From NCBI RefSeq assembly GCF_900130015.1, contig NZ_FQXS01000001.1, forward strand, positions 372,001 through 436,000: DNA of 64,000 bases. The letters run 5' to 3'. Within the stretch, counting starts at the first letter, position 1. Every line of letters begins with the position of its first letter. The DNA comes from Desulfofustis glycolicus DSM 9705 (lineage in GTDB: Bacteria; Desulfobacterota; Desulfobulbia; Desulfobulbales; Desulfocapsaceae). Both the position numbers and the translations under genes were made by a program. Of the stretch, positions 28,983 to 38,305 are shown in pieces. The notes beneath the pieces are model-generated. The model had not been told where the DNA came from. It saw only the letters and a program-made list of their open reading frames with translations, and ran no database searches.

Positions 28983-30104
28983 ATGCCGACACGCTGTGCC
29001 AACACCATGACCGACCAGATCGCCCGGCACCACTATCCGACCAACGGACCAAGTCCGATGCAGGTTCGCTATTTCCTGCTGGTGCTGCTGGTGTCCCTGT
29101 TTTTCCTCGGCCGGGTCCTCTTTCCGTTCTGGTCGATACTGGTGCTTGCTTTTCTGCTCTCCAGTTTTTTCCGGCCGATCTATTTATTCCTCGAGCGGTG
29201 GCTGCCGGCGACCCTGGCCTCGATCCTGACCTGTCTGCTGATCACCGCCATTGTCTTCGTCCCCCTGGTCTTCTTCGTCGGCGCTCTATCCAACGAGGCT
29301 CTGACCGTTTACCAATGGGGCCGGGACAGCCGAGTCTGGCTGAAACTTCAGATTCTGATCCAGGAGAGTCCGCTGATCGGTCAATCCCAGAAGTACCTCG
29401 GTGAAATCGGTATCGACTTCGATGCCTCGCAGATTTCCGACACCCTGTCGGCCTTCGTCAAGGTCGCCGGGCTGATGCTCTACAATCAGGCTAGTTCCTG
29501 GGCTGCCAATATCATGCAATTCCTGTTTCTTTTCGTGATGATGATCCTGGCCATCTTCTTCCTACTGATCGACCTGCCGCGCCTGATCGATTTTTTGATC
29601 CGGATGTCGCCGCTGCCCGACGAAGAGGACCGGCTTCTGGTGAAAAAATTCGAGCAGATCGCCTCCGCGGTGTTGAAAGGCAACGGCATTTGCGGTCTGC
29701 TGCAGGGCGTCCTCGGCGGTGCAATGTTCTCGATTCTCGGTCTCAACTCACCGATCCTCTGGGGCTTTATCATGGGGATTCTGGCCTTCCTGCCGATCTT
29801 CGGCATCGGCCTGGTGTTGATCCCGGCTTCAATCATTCTCGCCTTCAACGACCGGATCACCGCCGGTATTTTCCTGTTTTGTTTTTATCTCGCCCTGTCC
29901 CTGCCCGTTGAATACCTGCTCAAACCGAAACTTGTCGGCGACCAGGTAAAGATGCATACCCTGCTGGTATTTCTCTCCATTATCGGCGGACTGAGTGTCT
30001 ACGGCATCCTCGGCATCATCTACGGGCCGATCATCGTTACCGCCTTTCTGACCCTGTCCGAGATCTACCTGAAAAAATACGATTATTACGTGCAGAACTT
30101 CTAG
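28983..30104 (+). CDS. AI-2E family transporter (PerM-like permease)
   Basis: 373 residues from the first ATG, or 364 from 29010; neither has a strong ribosome site. Seven or eight hydrophobic segments and the closing GILGIIYGPIIVTAFLTL motif identify the AI-2E/PerM family. Members export autoinducer-2 or move other substrates, including sodium/proton exchange reported for some; the substrate here is open. It faces away from ilvE and ends 158 bases before the convergent aminotransferase. Confidence 0.9.
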   Translation: MPTRCANTMTDQIARHHYPTNGPSPMQVRYFLLVLLVSLFFLGRVLFPFWSILVLAFLLSSFFRPIYLFLERWLPATLASILTCLLITAIVFVPLVFFVGALSNEALTVYQWGRDSRVWLKLQILIQESPLIGQSQKYLGEIGIDFDASQISDTLSAFVKVAGLMLYNQASSWAANIMQFLFLFVMMILAIFFLLIDLPRLIDFLIRMSPLPDEEDRLLVKKFEQIASAVLKGNGICGLLQGVLGGAMFSILGLNSPILWGFIMGILAFLPIFGIGLVLIPASIILAFNDRITAGIFLFCFYLALSLPVEYLLKPKLVGDQVKMHTLLVFLSIIGGLSVYGILGIIYGPIIVTAFLTLSEIYLKKYDYYVQNF

Positions 30105-30262
30105 ACTGACGCAGCCTTCCGCACTTTCGGCCGAACCGCCCGGTACCGAAAACACCTGAAAGAATCGGTCAGGCGCTCCCTCTTTGTGTTATGCGAGGAA
30201 CTGAGCACCTGCCCGAATCATCGCCGGCGGTCAGCCGGCACGGTCTTCCCGGTAGCTTTGTC

Positions 30263-31468
30263 CTATCCCTCAAGAAACGCTTTGAGGCGCCGCAACCCTT
30301 CTTCGATATCGTCGACTCCGATACCTGAATAAGCCAGCCGCAGGAAAAAGCGGTCTTCTCCCGGCAGCGGCGTACCGAAGTGCGAGCGGGCACACATCGA
30401 CACCCCGGTTTCCTGGAGAATCGTGGACAAAAAGGCCTGATAGGCGGTAAAGCCCTTGTTGGCCATGGCAGCGGTGACATCCGGCCAGAGATAAAAGGTC
30501 GCATCCGGGCGATAGCAGGTAACCCCTTCGATATCATTGAGCAGATCGACACAGCAGTCGCGTCGTCGTTGCAACTCGGCGAGGATCTCCTGAACCGGCT
30601 GCTGATCACCGGTCAACGCCTCGACAGCCGCCCACTGGACGAAATGATTGGCACACGATTCGTCGTTGACATTCATCTTGCCGATGATGCTGATGATCTC
30701 TTTCGGCCCGAGCGCCGCCCCGAGACGCCAGCCGGTCATCGCGAAGCGCTTGGAAAACGTATAGAGAATGACACTGCGTTCTTCCATGCCAGGCTCGGAG
30801 ACAATCGACGTCGACCGGCCGTCGTAGTGAATGTCGAAATAAGCCTCATCGAGCAGCACGATCAAATCGTGACGGACGGCAAGTTCGGCAATCCGCCGCC
30901 GGTCTTCGGCGCTGCATTCGGCACTGGTCGGATTGTGCAGGTCGTTGACGATCAGGAGTCTGGTCCGCTCGTTGATCGATGCTTCCAGGCCATCGATATC
31001 GAACGTGAAGTTGGTCTCCCCCGGCACGACACCATAGGGCACCGCCACGCCCCCATGAAACTGAATCTGCGATTCATAGATCGGAAAACCCGGATTCGGG
31101 TAGAGGACCTCGTCGCCGGGATTCATCAGCGCCAACAGAAACTTGGCGATGACCGGCTTACCGCCGGGCTGGATGGCGACATGATCGGCGGTGTAAGAGG
31201 TGCCGCGCGTCCGCCGGAAATCCTCGGCCAGCGCCTCACGAAGTTCGGGAATACCGACACTGGGGGTGTAGCCGGTTTTGCCGGCCCGCAGCGCTCGACA
31301 CGCCGCTTCACCGATATGGGGCGGCGTCGCCAAATTCATATCACCGAGGTGAAACGGAAATACCCGATTGCCGGCCGCCGCATGTGCCGCCGCATGTGCC
31401 GCCACCAGAAAGGCTGTCTCCACTCCGAGCCTGTCGACCCTATCGGCCAGACGATAGCGCTCTTTCAT
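30263..31468 (-). CDS. Class I/II pyridoxal-phosphate aminotransferase
   Basis: 401 residues. The frame is open to 31585, but ATG 31468 is the natural start, with GGGAGAGAG upstream. It shows TGYTPSVGIPELREAL, the substrate-arch glycine and the DEAYFDIHYDG region; the PLP lysine sits in the FSKRFAMTGWRLG segment. This is fold type I, subgroup alanine/aspartate-like. The amino acid used cannot be fixed. The N-terminal region contains a 12-base tandem duplication (31380-31403), giving HAAAHAAAG. The amidohydrolase gene lies upstream on the same strand with a 234-base gap. Confidence 0.92.
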   Translation of the reverse strand: MKERYRLADRVDRLGVETAFLVAAHAAAHAAAGNRVFPFHLGDMNLATPPHIGEAACRALRAGKTGYTPSVGIPELREALAEDFRRTRGTSYTADHVAIQPGGKPVIAKFLLALMNPGDEVLYPNPGFPIYESQIQFHGGVAVPYGVVPGETNFTFDIDGLEASINERTRLLIVNDLHNPTSAECSAEDRRRIAELAVRHDLIVLLDEAYFDIHYDGRSTSIVSEPGMEERSVILYTFSKRFAMTGWRLGAALGPKEIISIIGKMNVNDESCANHFVQWAAVEALTGDQQPVQEILAELQRRRDCCVDLLNDIEGVTCYRPDATFYLWPDVTAAMANKGFTAYQAFLSTILQETGVSMCARSHFGTPLPGEDRFFLRLAYSGIGVDDIEEGLRRLKAFLEG

Positions 31469-31702
31469 AGTTATTCTCTCTCCCTGTACTGCGTAATCAG
31501 CTCTCGTCCCCATTGCGACAAAGCCATTGCCGACCAGCCGCTCAGAGCCTATGCAGGTAGCTGCCGGCCGACGAGGACCCGTCAACCAGCTGCGGTTTTA
31601 ACCGAATTCTGGGCATCAGGCAAGTCCCGGTAGCGCCGAGCAGGCCGGCTGGGCACTCCTGTGCGGTGACCATGGCGGCCGAAATCGCGACAAGAGCGCC
31701 CC

Positions 31703-32914
31703 TCACCGGCGATAGGCGGCGGCCGGTCGACCGCCGAGATAGATTGCTTCAAGATAGGATAGTTTACGCGGCAGTTGGGCCGGGGTGCCGCGAGTCACCA
31801 GAAAGTTGGCCGGCCTGGCGCGGGCGATGCGCCCCCATTGCCGCTCCACGCCGAGCAGTGCGGCGTTTTCTTCGGTGGCGCAACGGATCGCTTCCTCAAG
31901 TCGGTAGCCGGCCTTGATCAGTAGTTTCATCTCCTCGACCACCGCCTCGCCATGGAGCACCCCGGCGCTGCCGGCATCGGTCCCGAGAGCCACCCGGACC
32001 CCGCACTGGCGGGCGAAGGCAACCTGCTCGAGCTGATGGTCAAGCGTCTTTTCGATCACCCGCCGGTCGGCCATACCGCGATAGGCGTCAGCATGGTCTC
32101 CATAAGCCTTCATCGTGTACATCGTCGGCACCCAGAAGATGCCGCGCTCCGCCATCAGTTCCAGGTTCTCCCGGCCCATGAAATAGCCGTGCTCCACGGA
32201 ATCGCAGCCGGCATCGAGCGCCGCCCGAACCGGCAGCCGACCATTGGCATGCACCATGACCTTTTTGCCCTGAGCGTGGGCTCGGGCGACCAGCGCTGCA
32301 AGTTCGGCGGTGCTGAACTGAGGCCTTGTTTCCCGGCCGAATTCGTGGAGACTGTTCAGCCCGGAGTTGACGACTTTGACCTGGTCTACCTGCTGCCCAT
32401 CCTGTTCCCAACGCTCGACCAAGGTCTCCGTTTCGATGGGTCGGCCGCCGATCAGGCTGCCGTAGCGTCCCTGGCGGAAATAGGCCTGACCGGACCGCTT
32501 GATCAGCACCTCGCCGTCGCCCGCCCGCTCCTGGCGATAATCCACAAGGCAGCCGAGGCGGTCGCCCCCGTCCCGCACCACCAGCACCCCGTGGCCAAAA
32601 AGTTGTCGCAGGTGTTCTTCGATCACGCCGTACAGCTGATGGCAGCCGGCACGCTGTTGCGCTTGCCGGACAGTCTGATCGATACTGCCACTCATGCAAA
32701 GATGCAGGTGACTATCGAGCAACGGTGGGACAACGGTGCAATGCGACAGGTCGGTCAAGCGGGCCGGATCGGGGAAATCCGCTCCGTCTGCCGGCGAGAT
32801 GGCATCAACCAGGCCGTCGCTGACGATCAGCAACTGCCGGCGCCGCGCCTTGTCGCCGCTCCCATCGATCAGCCAGCCGGCAAGGATATAGTGGGACAGT
32901 TCGCTGTCGGTCAT
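31703..32914 (-). CDS. Metal-dependent amidohydrolase (imidazolonepropionase/dipeptidase-like)
   Basis: 403 residues. The amidohydrolase metal-ligand set is in order: DSHLHL near residue 67, KVVNSG with a lysine candidate near 178, MVHANGR near 221, EHGYF near 242, and GTDAGS near 315. It should hydrolyse a cyclic amide, ester or peptide bond using one or two zinc ions. The closing part (RIARARPANFLVTRGTP) is the usual composite beta-sandwich. It is probably transcribed with the aminotransferase, or alone. No signal peptide. Confidence 0.9.
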   Translation of the reverse strand: MTDSELSHYILAGWLIDGSGDKARRRQLLIVSDGLVDAISPADGADFPDPARLTDLSHCTVVPPLLDSHLHLCMSGSIDQTVRQAQQRAGCHQLYGVIEEHLRQLFGHGVLVVRDGGDRLGCLVDYRQERAGDGEVLIKRSGQAYFRQGRYGSLIGGRPIETETLVERWEQDGQQVDQVKVVNSGLNSLHEFGRETRPQFSTAELAALVARAHAQGKKVMVHANGRLPVRAALDAGCDSVEHGYFMGRENLELMAERGIFWVPTMYTMKAYGDHADAYRGMADRRVIEKTLDHQLEQVAFARQCGVRVALGTDAGSAGVLHGEAVVEEMKLLIKAGYRLEEAIRCATEENAALLGVERQWGRIARARPANFLVTRGTPAQLPRKLSYLEAIYLGGRPAAAYRR

Positions 32915-32930
32915 CGCTTCACTCCCGGGG

Positions 32931-33066
32931 AGCTTGAAAAGCTCGAAATTTCGTTCAAAATCAAGGCACGCAAGAAAATTTTACCGCAGGCATAGATGAT
33001 ATTCCGAGGTTAGAATTTGATTGCGCAAGGATGAGATGGAGCGAAATGGCAATTTTTCAAGATTCC
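32931..33066. repeat. Palindromic intergenic repeat, copy 1
   Basis: About 136 bases. It begins AGCTTGAAAA and ends TTTTTCAAGATTCC. CTTGAAAA (32933-32940) pairs with TTTTCAAG (33054-33061), and ATTTCGTTC pairs with GAGCGAAAT further in, so the RNA would fold as a long hairpin. The same segment is at 58608-58744 with roughly four bases in five identical. It sits in the gap between two minus-strand genes. Confidence 0.85.
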
Positions 33067-33106
33067 CTCCCATTGACGGACTCTGGCCGGCCGGCGCTTC
33101 AACCGG

Positions 33107-34015
33107 TCAGGAGAGAGTGCGCAGCAGTCGTTCCAGGTCGGCATCGACATCGAACCGGCCATACTCGCTCTGGCGTTGCGGCTCGCCCGGCGGCGGCTCG
33201 AGGCGTAACGCGTCAAAGATCAACTCGTCGAGCAGCGCCAGCTCCCGGCACACCATTTCTTCCGAGTCCGGCGGCACCGGGTAGCGCTGCATCAGCAATA
33301 GCTCGAGACCGTATTGTTCGCTTTTTCGGGCAAAGGCTTCGACCTCGTGCAACGTCTTGAGCGTATGCCGCCGCTTTTCGAAGAGATAGTGCTCCAGGTC
33401 GATGCCGGCCGGCTTTCCACCGGCCAGCGTGACCAGCAGTTCAAAGAGCGCACCGAACCGCTCCAGCCGAGCCCCTGACCAGCGCACCAGCGTGCAGAAC
33501 AGCTCGCTCGCCGAGGTGGAGAGGCGCACCTTGCTGCGCCGCAACAGGGTGCGGGCCGCCAGCAGCTGGTCATCGCCGAGCGTTTCCTGCAAAGCCGTAC
33601 AGAGCCGGTCGTCAAGCTGCCGATCGAGAGCAAGCCGGTTGAGAAGCTGCCGGACAGGCACCCGGTCGAAGGGCAGATCCACGGTAATCGCCGCGTCTGC
33701 AACCGAGATCGGCACCGATTCCCGACACTGATCGAGTCGCTCGGCTAGAGCGGCAACGCCGACCTTATCGATATCGGCGGCACACAAAAACACTTCGACG
33801 TCCCGACGCAATTGCTCGCTCGGTGAAAAAATCAGATGCAGTAGCGGTTCATGGGCGTCGTGCTCCACATCCCGTAACACCTCCTTGAGGTCGGCAGCAT
33901 CCAAACCATAGGCCGACTCGGCAAACTCCCCTATCTGACGATCCACGACCAACCCGCCATCCAGATGACGCAGCAGGCACTGGAGCAATTCTTCATGGTG
34001 CTCGTTATCGGCCAT
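33107..34015 (-). CDS. Conserved helical protein of unknown function
   Basis: 302 residues from MADNEHHEELLQC; the frame is open to 34162 but that part reaches the divergent gene's control region. Almost entirely Leu/Arg/Glu/Asp-rich helices, no signal peptide, no cysteine pairs. It lies head-to-head with the MetE-like gene (34180), 164 bases apart, so they may share a control region. I do not recognise a domain and cannot give a function. Confidence 0.75.
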   Translation of the reverse strand: MADNEHHEELLQCLLRHLDGGLVVDRQIGEFAESAYGLDAADLKEVLRDVEHDAHEPLLHLIFSPSEQLRRDVEVFLCAADIDKVGVAALAERLDQCRESVPISVADAAITVDLPFDRVPVRQLLNRLALDRQLDDRLCTALQETLGDDQLLAARTLLRRSKVRLSTSASELFCTLVRWSGARLERFGALFELLVTLAGGKPAGIDLEHYLFEKRRHTLKTLHEVEAFARKSEQYGLELLLMQRYPVPPDSEEMVCRELALLDELIFDALRLEPPPGEPQRQSEYGRFDVDADLERLLRTLS

Positions 34016-34179
34016 TGATATGCAATCTCCCTTGCTGGTTGAACTGACGGGGCTCTGTCTGCAAGACAGCGCCCCAATAGTACGGTATACTATAATAACA
34101 ACGCTCCGAGATGCAGGCGACTTCGCCATGTTTTTTTGGACCAGCGCCGCCGTCTCGGCCACCCTCCGGAGGTTCGCCG

Positions 34180-35244
34180 ATGTTTACTCCCGCCTGCCTG
34201 CCGATTCTGATCGGCAGCCTGCCGCTCACCGATCACCACCAGGCATTGCATCAGATACTGGCCACCACTCCCGATATTCCGCTCTGGCCGCAATTACCGA
34301 AAAACCCGCAGGAGGGAATGCTCCGCCAATTTCTCGACGGATACCCGGGACTGACCGAAGAGGACGGCCATTTCTGGATCGCCACGGACCGGCCGTCCTT
34401 TGCCGAGGAGACGACGTGCTTCTACGAAGATGTGCTGCGCAGCACAGACACCGCCGAACTGCCGGAAGAGTCGCGCTTTTCGCTCAACGAACAAACGGCA
34501 TGCGGTTTTTTTGTCCTGCGCGAGACCCTGCCCCGCCTCGATCGTCTGCCGCTGTCCGTCAAAGGCCAGGTGACCGGCCCGATCACCTGCGGCATCGGCG
34601 TCAAGGATCAGCACGGCACACCGCTCTTTTACGACGACAGTCTGCGCGACATGCTGATCAAACTGCTCAGCCTGAAAGCCCGCTGGCAGGTCGAACAGCT
34701 GCGTCCCTGGTGCCGGGAAACGGGACCGCTGCTGTTCATCGACGAACCGGGAATGGTCAGTTACGGTTCGACAGCCTTTTCCGGCATCTCCCGCGAAGCA
34801 GTTTGCTCATCGATGGCGGAGGTGATCGCGGCCATCAAGGGCAGCGGCGGCTTGGCCGGCATTCACATCTGTGCCAACGGCGACTGGGCGCCGGCGCTGC
34901 AATCGGAGGCGGACATCATCAGCTTCGACGCCTTTTCCTATTTCGACAACCTCATCCTCTACCGGGTGGAACTGCTCGCCTTTCTCAGGCGCGGCGGTAT
35001 CCTCGCCTGGGGTATCGTACCGACCGGTGACCCCCTTGCGGTCGCCGCCGCCACCGAGGAAGACCTGCTGGCGCGCTGGCGGGAGCAGGTAGGCCGGGTC
35101 AGCGCCCTCGGCTTTGCCGCCGACCGGCTGCAGGCGCAAACCCTCATTGCCCCGGCCTGCGGCACCGGGTCGCTGTCCCCGCAACTGGCCGAGCACGTCC
35201 TTCAACTGACCGGCGCCCTGGCCCGGCGCATCAGAGGCGAATAG
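34180..35244 (+). CDS. Short MetE-like cobalamin-independent methyltransferase
   Basis: 354 residues from the ATG at 34180 (GGAGG seven bases ahead). It covers only the C-terminal catalytic half of MetE (about 750 residues). The HICANGDW segment supplies a His-x-Cys pair and PACGTG a second Cys, in the positions of the zinc that activates the thiol; LFIDEPGM and VTGPIT are also family hallmarks. Short forms are found in bacteria and archaea that do not use folate polyglutamate as the usual MetE does, and the methyl donor may be a corrinoid protein (family knowledge). It is divergent from the helical protein. An alternative label is uroporphyrinogen decarboxylase-like. Confidence 0.8.
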   Translation: MFTPACLPILIGSLPLTDHHQALHQILATTPDIPLWPQLPKNPQEGMLRQFLDGYPGLTEEDGHFWIATDRPSFAEETTCFYEDVLRSTDTAELPEESRFSLNEQTACGFFVLRETLPRLDRLPLSVKGQVTGPITCGIGVKDQHGTPLFYDDSLRDMLIKLLSLKARWQVEQLRPWCRETGPLLFIDEPGMVSYGSTAFSGISREAVCSSMAEVIAAIKGSGGLAGIHICANGDWAPALQSEADIISFDAFSYFDNLILYRVELLAFLRRGGILAWGIVPTGDPLAVAAATEEDLLARWREQVGRVSALGFAADRLQAQTLIAPACGTGSLSPQLAEHVLQLTGALARRIRGE

Positions 35245-35326
35245 GCCGGCAAAGCGCACCCGCGGCGGCACGGGTGGAGAGGAACTGCAACGTTTCATGT
35301 TTCGTTGCGGTATTACGCCGCGGCAC

Positions 35327-35731
35327 TCAATACAACAATCGATGCCGCAGCTCCCGCGGCAGGTGGGCGGCCACAGCCGCCAGCAGGAATGCGGCGCACA
35401 CTGCCGGTACGGCCGGCAGCAACCGATGATAGGCCGCCCCGAGCAGCAGCAGTTTCACCAGCGTGCTCACACCCGCCAGCTCACGGTACCATTGCCGATG
35501 GCGCAGCGATTCCGTCCCGGTCAACAGCACTCCGCTGAGTACCGCCAGCCAGAAATAGAAAGCCGGCGGCCCGGCCGGCCAGGAGAGCAGAAACGAAGCG
35601 AGGACAACACCGCCGCCAACCTGATGGACAGCTCTGATTGCCACCGATCCCAGCAAGACCCAATAAGGGCGATCGCCGATCCGCCCGCAGGCCGACGCAC
35701 TACCGGCGCCCTGTTGCTTCCCTGCAACCAT
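35327..35731 (-). CDS. Small membrane protein
   Basis: 134 residues. GGAGGG lies five bases before the ATG. Four hydrophobic segments (about 20-40, 46-60, 80-95, 98-120) with Arg/His-rich loops. It converges on the MetE-like gene. The family is not recognised. Confidence 0.6.
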   Translation of the reverse strand: MVAGKQQGAGSASACGRIGDRPYWVLLGSVAIRAVHQVGGGVVLASFLLSWPAGPPAFYFWLAVLSGVLLTGTESLRHRQWYRELAGVSTLVKLLLLGAAYHRLLPAVPAVCAAFLLAAVAAHLPRELRHRLLY

Positions 35732-36019
35732 AAATCCCTCCGCTTCGTCGTCTCCGTTACCCCGCACGCCGGCGAGGCCGGAGCCGGTTTGTGTCCCTCT
35801 GTGATACTCCGGCCAGCTCAGCTATGCCAGCCTTTTTCAAAGAGTTGCCGGCCACTGGAAAAAATGCGCTGGACGGCGGGCATTTTCAGTTTGGGTGATT
35901 ACTGTTTGCACCAGGTCGAGCCGGCAACGTCGGCCCGGTCGCATTACCCGTCATTTCCCCGTGCATGTGCCTCCGGCGCCCCCAGCGGTTGCCGATCACC
36001 TCAAGCAAGGAGGACGGAC

Positions 36020-36427
36020 ATGGCCCAGTCTTACACCTCATGCAACGCCGTGGGCGGAAGAATCAGAAGCCGTTGTTCCCGCTGCCAGAAAGTGACGTTC
36101 ATCGAAGTCGCTCCCGGGACCAGGAAAAAAATCGTGCGCTGCTCCTGCGGAAAATCATGCGCCTACCTCATCAATTATCGCCAAACGTCAAGGACTTCCT
36201 CTTCAATCAGGGCGCAAGCGATCCTGGCCAACGCCAGAGAGACCAAGATCCAGGTCTGTGACACATCCAGTGACGGCATCGGATTTCTTGTCCCGATCGA
36301 GCACCGCCTGTCACTGCACCGGGGCGACGAGGTCCAGATCAAATATCGGGGCGGCGGCGCGCTGGCGCAACGCAAGCTGTTGATCAAAAATATCAACGGC
36401 GCCCGGATCGGTGGCCGATATACCTGA
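36020..36427 (+). CDS. PilZ domain protein with N-terminal zinc ribbon
   Basis: 135 residues. AAGGAGGAC precedes the ATG. The first 40 residues carry CSRC and CSCGKSC cysteines, a zinc ribbon. A PilZ-type domain follows, with the arginine cluster YRQTSRTSSSIR and DTSSDGIGF (D-x-S-x-x-G), the two parts that bind cyclic-di-GMP. It would read the second messenger and pass the signal by protein contact. There is a membrane-protein gene upstream on the other strand but no flagellar or secretion genes. The frame is open upstream to 35297, which is not used. Confidence 0.8.
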   Translation: MAQSYTSCNAVGGRIRSRCSRCQKVTFIEVAPGTRKKIVRCSCGKSCAYLINYRQTSRTSSSIRAQAILANARETKIQVCDTSSDGIGFLVPIEHRLSLHRGDEVQIKYRGGGALAQRKLLIKNINGARIGGRYT

Positions 36428-36662
36428 ACCGGCTCCGCGTTACCTCACAGCGACAGCGAGCCTCGCGACAGCTACCGCAAGACCACCGGCAGAAACTAAC
36501 GGCGCTGGCGGCGGACCAACTGCAGTACGAGGCGGTAAACGTCAGGTTTTCGTGAAACCTTGAGTTCTGAGCTACCTCGCTCTCTCTCCGGCTAGTGCGC
36601 TACGGCCCGACCAGCTTGCAACGATGGCATCCTTAATTCGTTAAGATTCCGGGTCATAGACC

Positions 36663-38117
36663 TCAACGGGAATAGGCGGTCGACGTCGTGGCACCACCGC
36701 TGCCGGTCCAGTCCGTGTGAAAAAATTCGCCGCGCGGCCGGTCGACCCGCTCATAGGTATGCGCCCCGAAATAGTCGCGCTGAGCCTGCAACAGGTTGGC
36801 CGGCAGACGTACCGAACGCAAACTGTCGAAATAGGCGAGGGCCGCCGACAGGCAGGGCACCGGCACACCATGCATCGCGGCAATGCCGACAACGGTCCGC
36901 AGATCGGCCTGGGCCTTGTTGATGCGGTCGCTGAAATAGGGAGCGAACAGCAGGTTCTCCAGCTCCGCTTCCTGCCGGTAGGCGTCGGCGATATGATCGA
37001 GAAAGACCGAGCGGATGATGCAGCCGCCCCGCCAGATGCTTGCTATCGACGCGAAATCGAGCTGCCAGCCGTATTCCTGCGACGCATTTTGCAGCAGTGC
37101 GAACCCTTGGGCGTAGGAAATGATCTTGGCACAATAGAGGGCCTGCTCAAGTGCTGCGACGAGTTGTTGCCGATCACCGGAAAACGGCAGTTCAGGCCCG
37201 CGCAGGATGTCGGCAGCCCGGCGACGGTCATCGACCCGGGCGGAAATGCAGCGGGCAAAAACCGACTCGCTGATCAGCGACAAGGTGATGCCCTGTTCCA
37301 GCGCCGAGACCACCGTCCACTTGCCGGTCCCCTTCTGACCGGCGGCATCCAGAATGGTATCGACCACCGGCACTCCGTCTTCATCCCGATAGCCGAGGAT
37401 ATCGGCGGTAATCTCGATCAGGTAACTGCTCAAATCGGCCTTGTTCCAGTCCGCGAAGATTGCCTGCATCTGGTCGCATCCGAGACCGAGAAGCTGCCGC
37501 ATGATCTGGTACGACTCGCCGATCAACTGCATATCGCCGTACTCGATGCCGTTGTGCACCATTTTTACGAAGTGTCCGGCGCCGTCGCCGCCCATCCAGG
37601 CGCAGCACGGTTCGTTGTCGCCGGCCCGCGCCGCTATGGCGGTAAAGATCGGCTCGACCAGAGGCCAGGCCGAGCGCTCGCCGCCGGGCATGATCGACGG
37701 CCCGTGCAGCGCGCCTTCTTCACCGCCCGATACGCCGGTGCCGATAAAACGCAGTCCGCGCTCGCGCAACTCCCGATCGCGACGGATGGTGTCAAGATAG
37801 TGAGAGTTACCGCCGTCGATAACGATATCGCCTTCATCGAGATACTCCAGCAGCTGCTCGATAAAGCTGTCGACAGGCGGCCCTGCCTTGAGCATCAGCA
37901 TGATCCTGCGAGGCCTCTGCAGGGCCTCGACAAAGGAGCCGACCGTCTGATGACCGCTGATCGATTTGCCCCTTCCCCGACCGGCCAGAAAGGCATCGAC
38001 CTTGGCGGAAGTCCGGTTGTAAACGGCCACCGAAAAACCTTTATCGGCCATGTTCAGCACCAGGTTCTCCCCCATCACGGCAAGCCCGGCAACACCTATC
38101 TGTGCCTGTTTTTCCAT
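36663..38117 (-). CDS. gnd: 6-phosphogluconate dehydrogenase, decarboxylating
   Basis: 484 residues, typical for the full-length homodimeric type. GLAVMGENL is the dinucleotide loop, followed by DGGNS, SGGEEGA and the HNGIEYGDMQLI catalytic block with the essential Lys in HFVKMVHNGIEYGDMQ context. It oxidises 6-phosphogluconate to ribulose-5-phosphate with CO2 release, giving NADPH. AGGAGCGGG precedes the start. It is alone, not linked to zwf. Confidence 0.97.
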   Translation of the reverse strand: MEKQAQIGVAGLAVMGENLVLNMADKGFSVAVYNRTSAKVDAFLAGRGRGKSISGHQTVGSFVEALQRPRRIMLMLKAGPPVDSFIEQLLEYLDEGDIVIDGGNSHYLDTIRRDRELRERGLRFIGTGVSGGEEGALHGPSIMPGGERSAWPLVEPIFTAIAARAGDNEPCCAWMGGDGAGHFVKMVHNGIEYGDMQLIGESYQIMRQLLGLGCDQMQAIFADWNKADLSSYLIEITADILGYRDEDGVPVVDTILDAAGQKGTGKWTVVSALEQGITLSLISESVFARCISARVDDRRRAADILRGPELPFSGDRQQLVAALEQALYCAKIISYAQGFALLQNASQEYGWQLDFASIASIWRGGCIIRSVFLDHIADAYRQEAELENLLFAPYFSDRINKAQADLRTVVGIAAMHGVPVPCLSAALAYFDSLRSVRLPANLLQAQRDYFGAHTYERVDRPRGEFFHTDWTGSGGATTSTAYSR

Positions 38118-38305
38118 TGTCCCGCTCCTCGGTGATCGTTATCGGCAATCTGTGCGCCGGCTCCATTTGGAGTCGGCACCTGGCAGCATGATAATTGCGT
38201 GACTATCATTTCGTCAACGACTTCGTGGCGCACAGCAGCGTGGCGCAACCACCAAAAATATGGCAGGATAGACTCCGATCCTCACTCTCTGACGACGAGA
38301 CCATA

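Noticed and set aside
30380-31633. 417-codon frame opposite the aminotransferase
   Set aside because: Antisense shadow of a well-supported aminotransferase gene.
36717-38135. 472-codon frame opposite gnd
   Set aside because: Antisense shadow of gnd, with no domain features.
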